DNA from: CAIXSC01 sp046349915
GTDB lineage: Bacteria > Planctomycetota > Planctomycetia > Pirellulales > Pirellulaceae
Length of the DNA stretch: 64,000 bases
Direction of reading: 5' to 3'
NCBI GenBank assembly: GCA_046349915.1
Contig: JAXMBL010000003.1
Span: 868,001-932,000, forward strand
Made by a program: the position numbers and the translations under genes. Each line of letters starts with the position of its first letter. Position 1 is the stretch's first letter. Positions 52,998-62,358 of the stretch are shown here, in pieces. The notes beneath the pieces were generated by a model. The model made no database searches, was not told where the DNA came from, and saw nothing but the letters and a program-made list of their open reading frames with translations.

Positions 52998-54329
52998 ATG
53001 CTCGCTCATCACTTTTCGCGACGAACATTCCTGCGTGGCGTCGGAGTCTCGATGGCGTTGCCCTGGATGGAGTCGCTTTGTGTTTGGGGCGACGAGTCGA
53101 AATCGGCGAAGGCGGCCAGTGATGCTCCGGTTCGCCTTTGTGTGACGTTCTCGGGCAATGGATTCCACTCGAAGGAATGGTGGGCCAAGGGCGAGGGACG
53201 TGGCATGGAGTTGGGCCAGGTACTCGCGCCGCTGGCGGACTTTCGCGAGAAGCTGGTCTTTGTCCGTGGGCTCTACCACGAAGAGGCACGCAAGGGGAAC
53301 ATTCACAGTTCGCAGACAGGCAACATGCTGTCGGGCGCACCGATCGCCAGCGGCGGCGAGATTCGTTCGGGTACGAGCTTTGATCAGGTCATCGCTCAAA
53401 CCTACGGACGCAGCACGAAAGTCCCGAGCCTCGTGCTGGCCTGCGAGACGTCGAATCCGTCGGTTCATAAAAACTACAGCATGCTCTACAGCTCGCACAT
53501 CTCGTGGAGCTCGCCGACAACCCCGACTCCCCTTGAACTCTATCCCGCGCTGGCGTTCGATCGACTCTTCAAAGATGCCTCGTCGCCCGAAGACCAAAGC
53601 GTCTTGGATGCCGTGCTCGCCGACGCCAAAGGTCTGCGACGGAAGATCAGCTCGGGAGATCAGCAGAAGTTAGACGAGTATCTCGATAGCGTGCGCGAGA
53701 TCGAAACTCGTATTGCCAACGCGGGTAAACGTGGCGAGCTGCAAGGCTGGAAGCCGACGCTCGACAAACCCAACATCAATCGACCGGCGGACGGCATTCC
53801 CCAGGATATTTCCGAACACATGCGGTTAATGATCGATATTCTGGTGTTGGGCTTCCAAACCGACACCACTCGCGTAGCGACACTCAAGCTGAATAACGAT
53901 CACAGCGCGCTGCGTTTCCCGAATCTCGCGAGCGTCGAGCAAGTGGGGCATGGCATCGACTATATGATCCATCACTTGCTCTCGCATAGCGACGGACGAG
54001 ACTGGTTGAAGGTGAATCAGTTCTTTACGGAGCAGCTTGCGTACATGGCCCGCAAACTTGACTCGATTCAAGAAGGCGATCGCACATTACTCGACAACAC
54101 CATGCTGATGCATTGTTCGAGCATGATGGCGGGGGCGCTGCACAACAATGATCAACTCCCCGTGATTCTGTTAGGCGGGGCAGGCGGTAAGCTGAAAGGC
54201 GGCCGAGTGCTCGATTACTCCGGGAAATCTGAACGACAACTTTGTCGTCTTTTCCTGTCTCTGATGGACAAGGCCGGAATAAACCTAAAGTCGTTCGGCG
54301 ACGCAAAAACTCGGCTAGAGGAGGTGTGA
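52998..54329 (+). CDS. DUF1552 family protein, second copy
   Basis: 443 residues from the ATG at 52998, preceded by AGGAG. The export signature SRRTFLRGVGVSMALPWMES (8-27) is typical. TFSGNGFHSKEWWAKGEGRG, QTGNMLSGAPIASGGEIRSG and the ending FGDAKTRLEEV parallel the copy at 47262. A longer frame through the palindromes (from 52872) is rejected because the twin-arginine signal must be N-terminal. The stop codon is followed after two bases by a 128-bp inverted-repeat element. Confidence 0.93.
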   Translation: MLAHHFSRRTFLRGVGVSMALPWMESLCVWGDESKSAKAASDAPVRLCVTFSGNGFHSKEWWAKGEGRGMELGQVLAPLADFREKLVFVRGLYHEEARKGNIHSSQTGNMLSGAPIASGGEIRSGTSFDQVIAQTYGRSTKVPSLVLACETSNPSVHKNYSMLYSSHISWSSPTTPTPLELYPALAFDRLFKDASSPEDQSVLDAVLADAKGLRRKISSGDQQKLDEYLDSVREIETRIANAGKRGELQGWKPTLDKPNINRPADGIPQDISEHMRLMIDILVLGFQTDTTRVATLKLNNDHSALRFPNLASVEQVGHGIDYMIHHLLSHSDGRDWLKVNQFFTEQLAYMARKLDSIQEGDRTLLDNTMLMHCSSMMAGALHNNDQLPVILLGGAGGKLKGGRVLDYSGKSERQLCRLFLSLMDKAGINLKSFGDAKTRLEEV

Positions 54330-54331
54330 TT

Positions 54332-54459
54332 TTGGACTGCGGCAGCCTGCTGCCGCTTTGGGTCCAACAGCCTGCTGTTGGACAAGTCCAAGCGGGTGTT
54401 GGCGTTGGTCGGCAGCAGGGCTGCCGATGGGAAAGCGGCAGCAGGCTGCCGCAGTCCAA
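54332..54459. repeat. TTGGACTGCGG inverted-repeat element, copy A
   Basis: 128 bp. Outer arms 54332-54359 and 54432-54459 are perfect 28-bp inverted repeats (outer end TTGGACTGCGGCAGCC). An inner hairpin GTCCAACAGC-CT-GCTGTTGGAC lies at about 54362-54383, and a third stem CGGCAGC-AGG-GCTGCCG follows. The shape is that of a MITE-like element. Confidence 0.95.
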
Positions 54460-54539
54460 GGAGCTCACCACGGGCGAAGCAGGCCAAGTGCCTGCGGGAT
54501 AGGTTCGGGCGCCCTGGGAATTCGCCGCCATCCGCCCTT

Positions 54540-54995
54540 TTAGCGACTTTTGAGCGTGAAGTCGGCGACGCATTCCGGTGCGGTCACGTCGCAGGTTAAC
54601 TGCGATCGGCTGTTGTAGATCTCTGGAAGAGTTTCGACTGAGTGGTCGGACATCATCTCCGCGGGCATGCTTCCCGTAGTGTCGGCCATTTTGCCCAGGA
54701 TTTTGGGCGATTTAATTTCCACTCGCATCTTTCCGACCCCTACCTGCGCCGAATACTCACCGTTCGTGATCGGGGAGGAGACGGGCGGCAGGGAACTGCT
54801 CGGATCGGCGGCGAAGAACTGAATGACCCCTTGGGCCAGCGGAGCGCCGTCCAAGGTGACTTTGCCCTTCACAGTCGCATGGGGAATAACCGTTGAGCCA
54901 CACCCGGTCATCATGCCAAGCAAGTTAAAGACGAACAGGAGAGAAAGGGCCATTTTCCCCGGCAAGCGACTACGCTTCATGCTGTGACTTGACAC
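54540..54995 (-). CDS. Lipoprotein with carboxypeptidase-regulatory-like domain
   Basis: 151 residues from a GTG at 54995 with AGGAG 6 bases upstream (an ATG five codons later is possible). Lipobox LLGMMTGC gives a lipid-anchored cysteine at about 32. The mature part starts VKGKVTLDGAPLAQGVIQF, a beta-sandwich of the carboxypeptidase regulatory type, common in small planctomycete lipoproteins encoded right after DUF1559 genes. That is the case here (97 bp gap), so it is probably a cell-surface partner of the pseudopilin. Precise role unknown. Confidence 0.88.
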   Translation of the reverse strand: MSSHSMKRSRLPGKMALSLLFVFNLLGMMTGCGSTVIPHATVKGKVTLDGAPLAQGVIQFFAADPSSSLPPVSSPITNGEYSAQVGVGKMRVEIKSPKILGKMADTTGSMPAEMMSDHSVETLPEIYNSRSQLTCDVTAPECVADFTLKSR

Positions 54996-55092
54996 AACTG
55001 ACTCCTGGAGCGCTAGATGCCAATTGTCTTGTCATCCAGCGCTGTTTCGACCTAGGACGCAATTCACCTCGCTCGCCGCGCCGCGAAGCAAG

Positions 55093-56040
55093 TTACGGGA
55101 TTTCGACCGGGTTGCCATCGCTAGGCGTCAGCAGATTCTGCCACACTGGTTGCGAGATCGTTGTGGCGATGCCCCGCACGCTGCCATCCATCAGTGCGGT
55201 TTGGCAAGCGGCGTGGGGCGTTTGAGCCAGACGCTTATCACAGTTGACGCTAGGCGCCACCGCACCGGTCAACTTTGGACGTGCCTGAGGTACGCCGTAC
55301 GCAAACGTGCCGTGGGTGCGAGTGTTGGCGATCACGGGCGGCCAATTCCAGCTCCAGTCGATCCCCGGATAGGTCCAGAGGTTGGCGGCGTTCTTCGGCC
55401 CGCCCAGACTCGCCGTTCCATCCTGGTTGCAGGTTGCGTACGTTTCGGCAAACCCAATAGCGTTCGATGTTCCGTCCGTGATACTGCTCATGCCACCCAT
55501 CGGCGCGTCGGCGTTGCCGCCCGCTCGCCGTGGGCCAAATACCTGAAAGTTGGCGCCGTAGCTGGAACTCCGCCAGCTGCCGATTTGATTTTGAGCCCAG
55601 CCGTCTGACGACGTGAAGTCTGACGGACAGACAAACGCCTTAATGTTCTGCTGTCGCAACCGATCGCTCCCTGCGGGAGCGCCGACCATGAGGGTATCCC
55701 ACGAGTTGCTAACGTACGTGGGGAAGATCATGTCGTACATCGCCTGCTGCTCGATAAACGGGAGCAACGAGATCAAGATGCTACCCTGAAAAGTACCGCC
55801 CGGAGCTTGAAACCCGGTCGATGAAGTGAGCGAAGGCAGTGCCTCGCCGCCATACGTGTTGCCAAAATTGTGGACGCCCAGCATGACCTGCTTCAGATTG
55901 TTGGTGCACTGCGAGCGACGAGCCGCCTCACGTGCGGCTTGCACCGCCGGCAGCAGCAACGCAACCAGGACGCCAATGATCGCGATTACCACCAGCAGTT
56001 CCACGAGCGTGAATGCCGACGAACGTCGTTTGCAACGCAT
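55093..56040 (-). CDS. DUF1559 protein with type IV pilin-like N-terminus
   Basis: 315 residues. The prepilin cleavage/methylation start AFTLVELLVVIAIIGVLVAL (9-28) is clear, followed by AAREAARRSQCTNNLKQ, the DUF1559 signature, and a C-terminal ALMDGSVRGI. AGAGGG lies 9 bases before the ATG. DUF1559 proteins are hugely expanded in Planctomycetota and are thought to be pseudopilins or surface fibres processed by prepilin peptidase; the function of single copies is unknown. Its lipoprotein partner follows. Confidence 0.94.
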   Translation of the reverse strand: MRCKRRSSAFTLVELLVVIAIIGVLVALLLPAVQAAREAARRSQCTNNLKQVMLGVHNFGNTYGGEALPSLTSSTGFQAPGGTFQGSILISLLPFIEQQAMYDMIFPTYVSNSWDTLMVGAPAGSDRLRQQNIKAFVCPSDFTSSDGWAQNQIGSWRSSSYGANFQVFGPRRAGGNADAPMGGMSSITDGTSNAIGFAETYATCNQDGTASLGGPKNAANLWTYPGIDWSWNWPPVIANTRTHGTFAYGVPQARPKLTGAVAPSVNCDKRLAQTPHAACQTALMDGSVRGIATTISQPVWQNLLTPSDGNPVEIP

Positions 56041-56182
56041 GAACGAACCCTCTTTAGTTGAGTCTCAATCGTAATTGAGACAATGTTTCCCTGCTTTCGT
56101 AGGGGGGAATTCCCCATCGTAGTTGTGGTTTGTTTACGACGCAAGTGTTGATGTCTGAGACGTTTGGCGACCGATCGGTCGC

Positions 56183-56353
56183 TTGGACTGCGGCAGCCTG
56201 CTGCCGCTCTAGGTCCAACAGCCTGCTGTTGGACAAGGATGACTAGTGAGTCTAGCGGCGAGTGAGTAGCGAAACGAGGGGGCGGTTCTTTTCCTGTGGG
56301 GTCGGCAGCAGGGCTGCCGATGGGAAAGCGGCAGCAGGGCTGCCGCAGTCCAA
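56183..56353. repeat. TTGGACTGCGG inverted-repeat element, copy B
   Basis: 171 bp, same ends and inner hairpin as copy A, with a longer, different middle and one extra base in the right arm. It begins 143 bp upstream of the DUF1559 start and ends 12 bp before the kinase stop codon, filling most of the 325-bp gap. Confidence 0.93.
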
Positions 56354-56365
56354 GGACGGCTTGGC

Positions 56366-59300
56366 TTACGGAAGCGGCAGCTTAAGCCGTTTTTGCTGGG
56401 GTTGTGCAAGCCATTGCCTGACCGTGATCGTGTTTCTCAAAGAGACCGTGACTAAACGGCTGTCATCGGGCGCGAGGCTGAGTTGCCTGTAACTGTCTCC
56501 GTGTGACGGGAGCGTGAGCATCTCGCGTCCACTGGGCAACTGCCAGAGTTTAATCGTGCCGTCGACCGCCGCGGTCAGAAGGCGATCTTCTTGCTGAGTG
56601 AAGGCGGCATTGGTGACTAAGTCGCGATGGCCTCGCAAGCGAATGCAGGACGACGGCTTGTCGAGCTGCCATACATAACCCGCGCTGAATCCGCCGCCTG
56701 CCAAGCATTGGTCGCTCGGACTGAACTGCAGCATGCTCAGCCCCTTGTCGTCAGGCAATTGAAAGCGGTGTAGGACTGTTGAGCTAGTCAGGTCGAACAC
56801 GAGCACTTCACGACCAGCATTGTAGGCGAATTTATCGCCGCGACTGGAGAAGGCGAATGCTTGTTCATAATTCAGGCTATGAGGCGACTCGATCAACGGC
56901 TCGTAGTTCTCGCGCCGCCAGACATGGAGACGGTGTCCGAATTCTTCCCAGGCCTGTAACACAGCCGCGATGTATTTTCCGCCCGCGGAAACGCGGATGT
57001 CATGCACATCTTGCTTTTGGCTGTTGGGGAGAGGTTGAAACTCGCCGTCGGCCACTTTCAGGCAGCCGCCCCAGATCTTTTGGGCGTTGTCGGCGGTGGT
57101 GAGCGCCAGCCACTCGCTATCGGCCGAGAAACTGCCCTGCGAGGGACGTACGCCCAAGTTCGCACTGCGCACTTCTTTGCCGGTCGCGGTATCGATAATA
57201 CGAAGTTCGTGTTGCCTGGCGGGATCTGGCGAGCCGATAACCGCTCGCGACTGATCAGGACTGATCGCGTTTAGCAAACCATACTGCTGGATGGGATAAT
57301 GGATGTCGCGCTGCTTGAATTGCTCGAGATCCCAAACAATCAACTCGCGATCGCCTTCATGGTTTAGGCCGACGGAAAGGAGCTGTCTCGCGTTGGGACT
57401 GAATCGCAAGCTATGGATCTTCCCTTCGTGGCCCCGCAACTCGTCGTCGCTGCGCCCGAACAAAGGTGCGCTAGAACTCAAAATACCCTCATAGTCCACC
57501 GCGGCCACCTCCTCTGCGTGGGCTGCGAAAAGCGACGCGCTGCGTTGGAGTTGCGTTGCTTGCTGGTTGCGTTCATCAAGGTAGTGGCAATTCACGCCTG
57601 CGACAAACAACTCGCCTGGATCTCCGACAAACGCCAATCCATGAATGCGTCCCGCGGCGAGATCGTCTTTCTGCCAGACAATCTTGTTTTCGTTGCCCAA
57701 GACGCCAATTCCGACGCGACGATCTTGGTCGGCGACCGCATAGCGCTTGCCTTCGGGCGAGATGGCGATGTAATCAACGCTGATGCCTCCTCGATCGGGG
57801 CTGGGAAGCGCCTTGCCAGCGCCGATATCCCACAGGATGAGCGGCTGTTCTCGCTCTTGTTTGGCCAGCAGCAAGCGGCCATCGCGACTGAAGGTCGCCG
57901 TGATTAGTTGCGGCGGATAGGGGGTGTCAGGTTCCTTGACCAAGTTCAGATCGTATGCCCCTAGAACTCTCTCCTCTTGAGGATCTACCAGCAGCAGCTT
58001 GCCAAAGCTCAACACGACCGCCCAGACAGAATAGTCAGGAACGTCGGTTACCGCCACGACATATCCGCCCCCTAGGTTGTTGAGCGATCGGAGTAGGCGA
58101 CCAGATGTCGTATCCCAAAGTCGCAACGTGCCTTTTCCGCCGGTCAGGACCTGCGACGAGGCGCCGACAAAGCACGCTGTGTTCACCGTGGGATCGTCGT
58201 TCGGCAGTCGAGTTTGGTACGCTCCATACAGCGACTCCAGCAAGCCATACTCCCATCCGCGCAAACGCGGGTTCGTGGCCGCCAGACGTTCTCGAGCCGA
58301 GCCAGGACGACGATCGAGCCAATCTCGGTGTGACAGCGTGATCGTGCTGATGTAGTTTTCGGCTTCCGCTTGAGTGAGTGCGACTTGTTTCTCGGCGCGA
58401 GCGTCGTTGGCCGCCTTCAATTCCCTGGCGGCTTGAACGAGTGCTGCTTGTTCGCGGATACGAGCGGCATTGGCCTCGCGCAGTTTTTCGCCAGCGTCCT
58501 GCGCGGCTGCATTTGCTTTGCCAGCGCTGATCGAGGACGAGTAGGCGAAGTAGGTCGAGACCGCTGTGCCCATCACGAGTGAAGTCACAACCAATGCCGC
58601 AAGCGAAGCGACCAACGGCTTGCGCTGCGCCCAGCGTGCGAAACGGCCCATGGACGACAACGGTCGAGCATGAATTGGCTCTTTGCGCAGAAATCGTCCC
58701 AGTTCTTCGGCCAACTCGAGCGCGGTGGCATAGCGCCGAGACGGCGACTTTTCCAGGCATTTGAGGCAAATTGTGTCGAGGTCGCGAGGGATGCCGCGGG
58801 CCGATTTGCTGGGAGGTTGAGGGTCCGAATTCTGGACTTCATAAAGCGTGTCAGCGAGCGTCGCGGCTTGAAACGGCGGTCGGCCGGCAATCGATCGGTA
58901 GAGAACCGCTCCGAGTGAATAGACGTCGCTACGAGCCGAGATGGCCGCAACGTCGCCGCGGGCCTGTTCGGGCGGCATATAACTGGGAGTGCCCAGAACC
59001 TGTCCCGTCGCGGTCAACTCGTGATCGCCATCTAGCCGCTTGGCCAAACCAAAATCGGTGATCCGCGGCAGTCCCTGGCGATCAAGCAGAATATTCGCCG
59101 GTTTCAAGTCCCGATGAATGACTCCTTTCTCATGAGCGTAAGCGATGGCGCGGGCTATTTGCTCCATGAGTCGGGCCGCCTCGCTTGACGACATCGGAGT
59201 TTCGGCAATACGTTCCGCTAAACTTCCTCCCTCGACCAACTCCATCGAAAAGTACAGCCGACCCTGTTCGTTCCCGACTTCATAGACCGGCACGATGGCG

Positions 59301-59824
59301 GGGTGCGAAAGACTGGCCGCCGCTTCCGCTTCCGCTTGAAACCGCTGCAATTCATCACGATTGGCGAACTCGCGCGAACGGATCATCTTCAGCGCGACGA
59401 GTCGGTTGAGACCTCGCTGTCGAGCCTTGTAGACCACGCCCATGCCGCCTTGTCCCAACGCGGACAGGAGTTCATAGTCGCCGATCGACGAGGGCATGGC
59501 ATCCGCGGTCAAAGCGCCGGAAGGGTGAGTCTTGCCGTGTCGCTTGGAAACCGTGCCCTTATCCCGTTCGAGAACCTCGGCGATGATTGACTCGAACTCG
59601 GGGAATTCGCTGCGGTAGCTCTCTGCCGAAGCCACTCCTCCCACACGCTGCTGGTAGTCGACGTCAAGCTCCAGCAAGTAGCGAAACAACTCTTCTCGGC
59701 CAGAGCCTTGCCAACGCTGAATATACTCCCCCAGTTTGGGCTGAGCCGCAGACTTCCATTCCGCTTCAAAGCGGTCGCACCAATCGTCGATCGCTGAACG
59801 ATAGGACTCGGAAGGGTCTGCCAT
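56366..59824 (-). CDS. Serine/threonine kinase with membrane segment and WD40-like propeller
   Basis: 1152 residues from the ATG at 59824; a 22-residue longer frame is translated repeat DNA. Kinase domain about 115-385: GQGGMGVVYKA (glycine loop), VALKMI with the ATP-binding lysine (about 146), GVIHRDLKPANILLD (catalytic Asp about 239), ITDFGLAKRL and PPEQARG. A membrane segment (PLVASLAALVVTSLVMGTAV, about 403-425) is followed by an Ala/Glu-rich coiled coil (about 435-490) and from about 530 a repeat-rich region with WD40-like units, e.g. SLRFSPNARQLLSVGLN and LRGHRDLVTNAAFTQQEDRL. The kinase faces the cytoplasm and the propeller the outside, the usual planctomycete PknB-like arrangement. 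It is flanked on both sides by identical-end repeat elements. Confidence 0.93.
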   Translation of the reverse strand: MADPSESYRSAIDDWCDRFEAEWKSAAQPKLGEYIQRWQGSGREELFRYLLELDVDYQQRVGGVASAESYRSEFPEFESIIAEVLERDKGTVSKRHGKTHPSGALTADAMPSSIGDYELLSALGQGGMGVVYKARQRGLNRLVALKMIRSREFANRDELQRFQAEAEAAASLSHPAIVPVYEVGNEQGRLYFSMELVEGGSLAERIAETPMSSSEAARLMEQIARAIAYAHEKGVIHRDLKPANILLDRQGLPRITDFGLAKRLDGDHELTATGQVLGTPSYMPPEQARGDVAAISARSDVYSLGAVLYRSIAGRPPFQAATLADTLYEVQNSDPQPPSKSARGIPRDLDTICLKCLEKSPSRRYATALELAEELGRFLRKEPIHARPLSSMGRFARWAQRKPLVASLAALVVTSLVMGTAVSTYFAYSSSISAGKANAAAQDAGEKLREANAARIREQAALVQAARELKAANDARAEKQVALTQAEAENYISTITLSHRDWLDRRPGSARERLAATNPRLRGWEYGLLESLYGAYQTRLPNDDPTVNTACFVGASSQVLTGGKGTLRLWDTTSGRLLRSLNNLGGGYVVAVTDVPDYSVWAVVLSFGKLLLVDPQEERVLGAYDLNLVKEPDTPYPPQLITATFSRDGRLLLAKQEREQPLILWDIGAGKALPSPDRGGISVDYIAISPEGKRYAVADQDRRVGIGVLGNENKIVWQKDDLAAGRIHGLAFVGDPGELFVAGVNCHYLDERNQQATQLQRSASLFAAHAEEVAAVDYEGILSSSAPLFGRSDDELRGHEGKIHSLRFSPNARQLLSVGLNHEGDRELIVWDLEQFKQRDIHYPIQQYGLLNAISPDQSRAVIGSPDPARQHELRIIDTATGKEVRSANLGVRPSQGSFSADSEWLALTTADNAQKIWGGCLKVADGEFQPLPNSQKQDVHDIRVSAGGKYIAAVLQAWEEFGHRLHVWRRENYEPLIESPHSLNYEQAFAFSSRGDKFAYNAGREVLVFDLTSSTVLHRFQLPDDKGLSMLQFSPSDQCLAGGGFSAGYVWQLDKPSSCIRLRGHRDLVTNAAFTQQEDRLLTAAVDGTIKLWQLPSGREMLTLPSHGDSYRQLSLAPDDSRLVTVSLRNTITVRQWLAQPQQKRLKLPLP

Positions 59825-59836
59825 CGCAAAGTCGCT

Positions 59837-60014
59837 TTGGACTGCGGCAGCCTGCTGCCGCTTTAGGTCCAACAGCCTGCTGTTGGACAAGGCTCGGTAG
59901 TGACTCTACCGACGCTGGCGAATCGAATCGACGGTTTCTTGGATGGAGTGGGGGTGGTGGGGGCGGCAGCAGGGCTGCCGACGGGAAAGCGGCAGCAGGG
60001 CTGCCGCAGTCCAA
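59837..60014. repeat. TTGGACTGCGG inverted-repeat element, copy C
   Basis: 178 bp with the same ends as copies A and B. It begins 13 bp upstream of the kinase ATG and its other end lies 5 bp from the 3' end of the tRNA-Arg gene, so it fills the tRNA-kinase gap and must contain or replace the kinase leader region. Confidence 0.93.
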
Positions 60015-60018
60015 AGAG

Positions 60019-60092
60019 TACACCCGACAGGATTCGAACCTGTAACCCTCGGTTCCGAAGACCGATGCGCTATCCAATTGCGCCACGGGTGC
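60019..60092 (-). tRNA. tRNA-Arg (anticodon TCG)
   Basis: On the minus strand, 74 nt fold as a cloverleaf: acceptor GCACCCG with CGGGTGT (one G-U pair), D stem GCGC with loop AATTGGATA, anticodon stem TCGGT/ACCGA with loop CTTCGGA giving anticodon TCG, and T arm ACAGG-TTCGAAT-CCTGT. Discriminator base A; CCA is not encoded. It reads CGA codons. Confidence 0.95.
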
Positions 60093-60150
60093 CCATGCCT
60101 TAGAGAATAAGAAAGTCTCGTCCGGTTTGCAACTGGCCTGGAAGTTGCGT

Positions 60151-60606
60151 TTAAGACTGTTGGATAACGGCTAACAAACGGTCAAGGTTCTGCTCGTTGG
60201 CTTTGCCGGCTATTTTGGCGACGGCTGCACACGTTTGAGCGTCATTGAAGATCATGTGCCAGTCAATCAGACAGCCGTTCTCAGTGTCTTCAAACGACAG
60301 GTGCGCTTGAAAATAAGGCGCACAAGTGTGGTCGAGCACAACCTGGTTAGGCGACACAATCCGCAAGAAACGGCACTCGTTCGCGTAGTCCGTGCCGTCG
60401 GGTGAGTGCATTGTGAAACGCCACATGCCTCCCTCCCGAAAGTCAAACTCGTAGAACGTGTTCGTGAAGCCGCTTGGGCCCCACCAACGTGCTAGTTGAG
60501 TCGGATCGCGAAATGCCTCAAAGATGCGGGCCGCCGGATAAGGAACTACTCGTTGGGTCACGATCTGTAAATCTGATGCCACTTGGCTCGGGTCATGGAT
60601 TTTCAT
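60151..60606 (-). CDS. SRPBCC/AHSA1-domain protein
   Basis: 151 residues. VPYPAARIFEAFRDPTQLAR and WWGPSGFTNTFYEFDFREGG (about 20-60) are the standard start of the AHSA1 (activator of Hsp90 homologue 1-like) START-type fold, with CLIDWHMIFND in the final strands. Such proteins bind a small hydrophobic ligand; the ligand is unknown here. No signal peptide. It stands alone between CutA (upstream) and tRNA-Arg, with an inverted repeat (60634-60767) in its leader region. Confidence 0.93.
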   Translation of the reverse strand: MKIHDPSQVASDLQIVTQRVVPYPAARIFEAFRDPTQLARWWGPSGFTNTFYEFDFREGGMWRFTMHSPDGTDYANECRFLRIVSPNQVVLDHTCAPYFQAHLSFEDTENGCLIDWHMIFNDAQTCAAVAKIAGKANEQNLDRLLAVIQQS

Positions 60607-60633
60607 TGTCGGCTCGTTGGTAGAGTGATGATT

Positions 60634-60767
60634 GTTGCCTTTGCCTCCAGCAAAGGGTTAGTTGTGTGCAGCGGAGTTTCGTTGGGCTGTGGTTTGATGT
60701 TGTTTGGTTGCGGTTGACGGCTTGCCGGTACGGACGGGTTTGCAGCTTTGCTGGAGGCAAAGGCAAC
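60634..60767. repeat. 22-bp perfect inverted repeat in the SRPBCC leader
   Basis: GTTGCCTTTGCCTCCAGCAA at the left arm (60634-60655) and its exact complement at 60746-60767, 90 bp apart. The right arm plus four further bases (CTTTGCTGGAGGCAAAGGC start) recurs at 33405-33430 with one change. The region 60607-60784 holds no gene. Confidence 0.93.
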
Positions 60768-60784
60768 AGTCGCAATGGCAGCAG

Positions 60785-61111
60785 TCAAGGGGTATGAGTC
60801 GTTTCGGCGGCGAGCCATTCCACGTAGGGAACGCTGGCGGCTACGATGGGTAAGGCGATGATCTGCGGCACGCTGTACGAGTGCTCCGCGCGGATCGCTT
60901 GCTCGACTTCGGCGAAAAGATCCGCGCGAGTCTTGATCGTGCATCGCCATTCGCTGGCCGTCTCCACCTCGCCTTGCCAGCGGTAAACACTCGTCACCGG
61001 TCCGTCGATCTGCACGCAACCCGCCAGCCGCGCGGTCACCAGCGATTCAGCGATCCGCATCGCTTCTTCCTGAGTGCTCGCTGTCGTGATCACTTCCAAA
61101 AAATCAGGCAT
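60785..61111 (-). CDS. cutA: CutA1-family divalent cation tolerance protein
   Basis: 108 residues, the usual length. FLEVITTASTQEEAMRIAES, RLAGCVQIDGPVTSVYRWQG, SEWRCTIKTRADLF and HSYSVPQIIALPI are characteristic of CutA1, a very stable cytoplasmic trimer linked to copper tolerance; its biochemical activity is not settled. GAGGAA lies 9 bases before the ATG and its first bases belong to the last unit of a 7-bp tandem array, so the array touches the ribosome site. The upstream gene ends inside the array. Confidence 0.95.
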   Translation of the reverse strand: MPDFLEVITTASTQEEAMRIAESLVTARLAGCVQIDGPVTSVYRWQGEVETASEWRCTIKTRADLFAEVEQAIRAEHSYSVPQIIALPIVAASVPYVEWLAAETTHTP

Positions 61112-61121
61112 CGTCTCTGTT

Positions 61122-62345
<1,224 letters not shown>

Positions 62346-62358
62346 TTCGCGTTCTCCC

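Noticed and set aside
59825..59890. Longer N-terminus of the kinase
   Set aside because: The 22 residues are translated from repeat element C.
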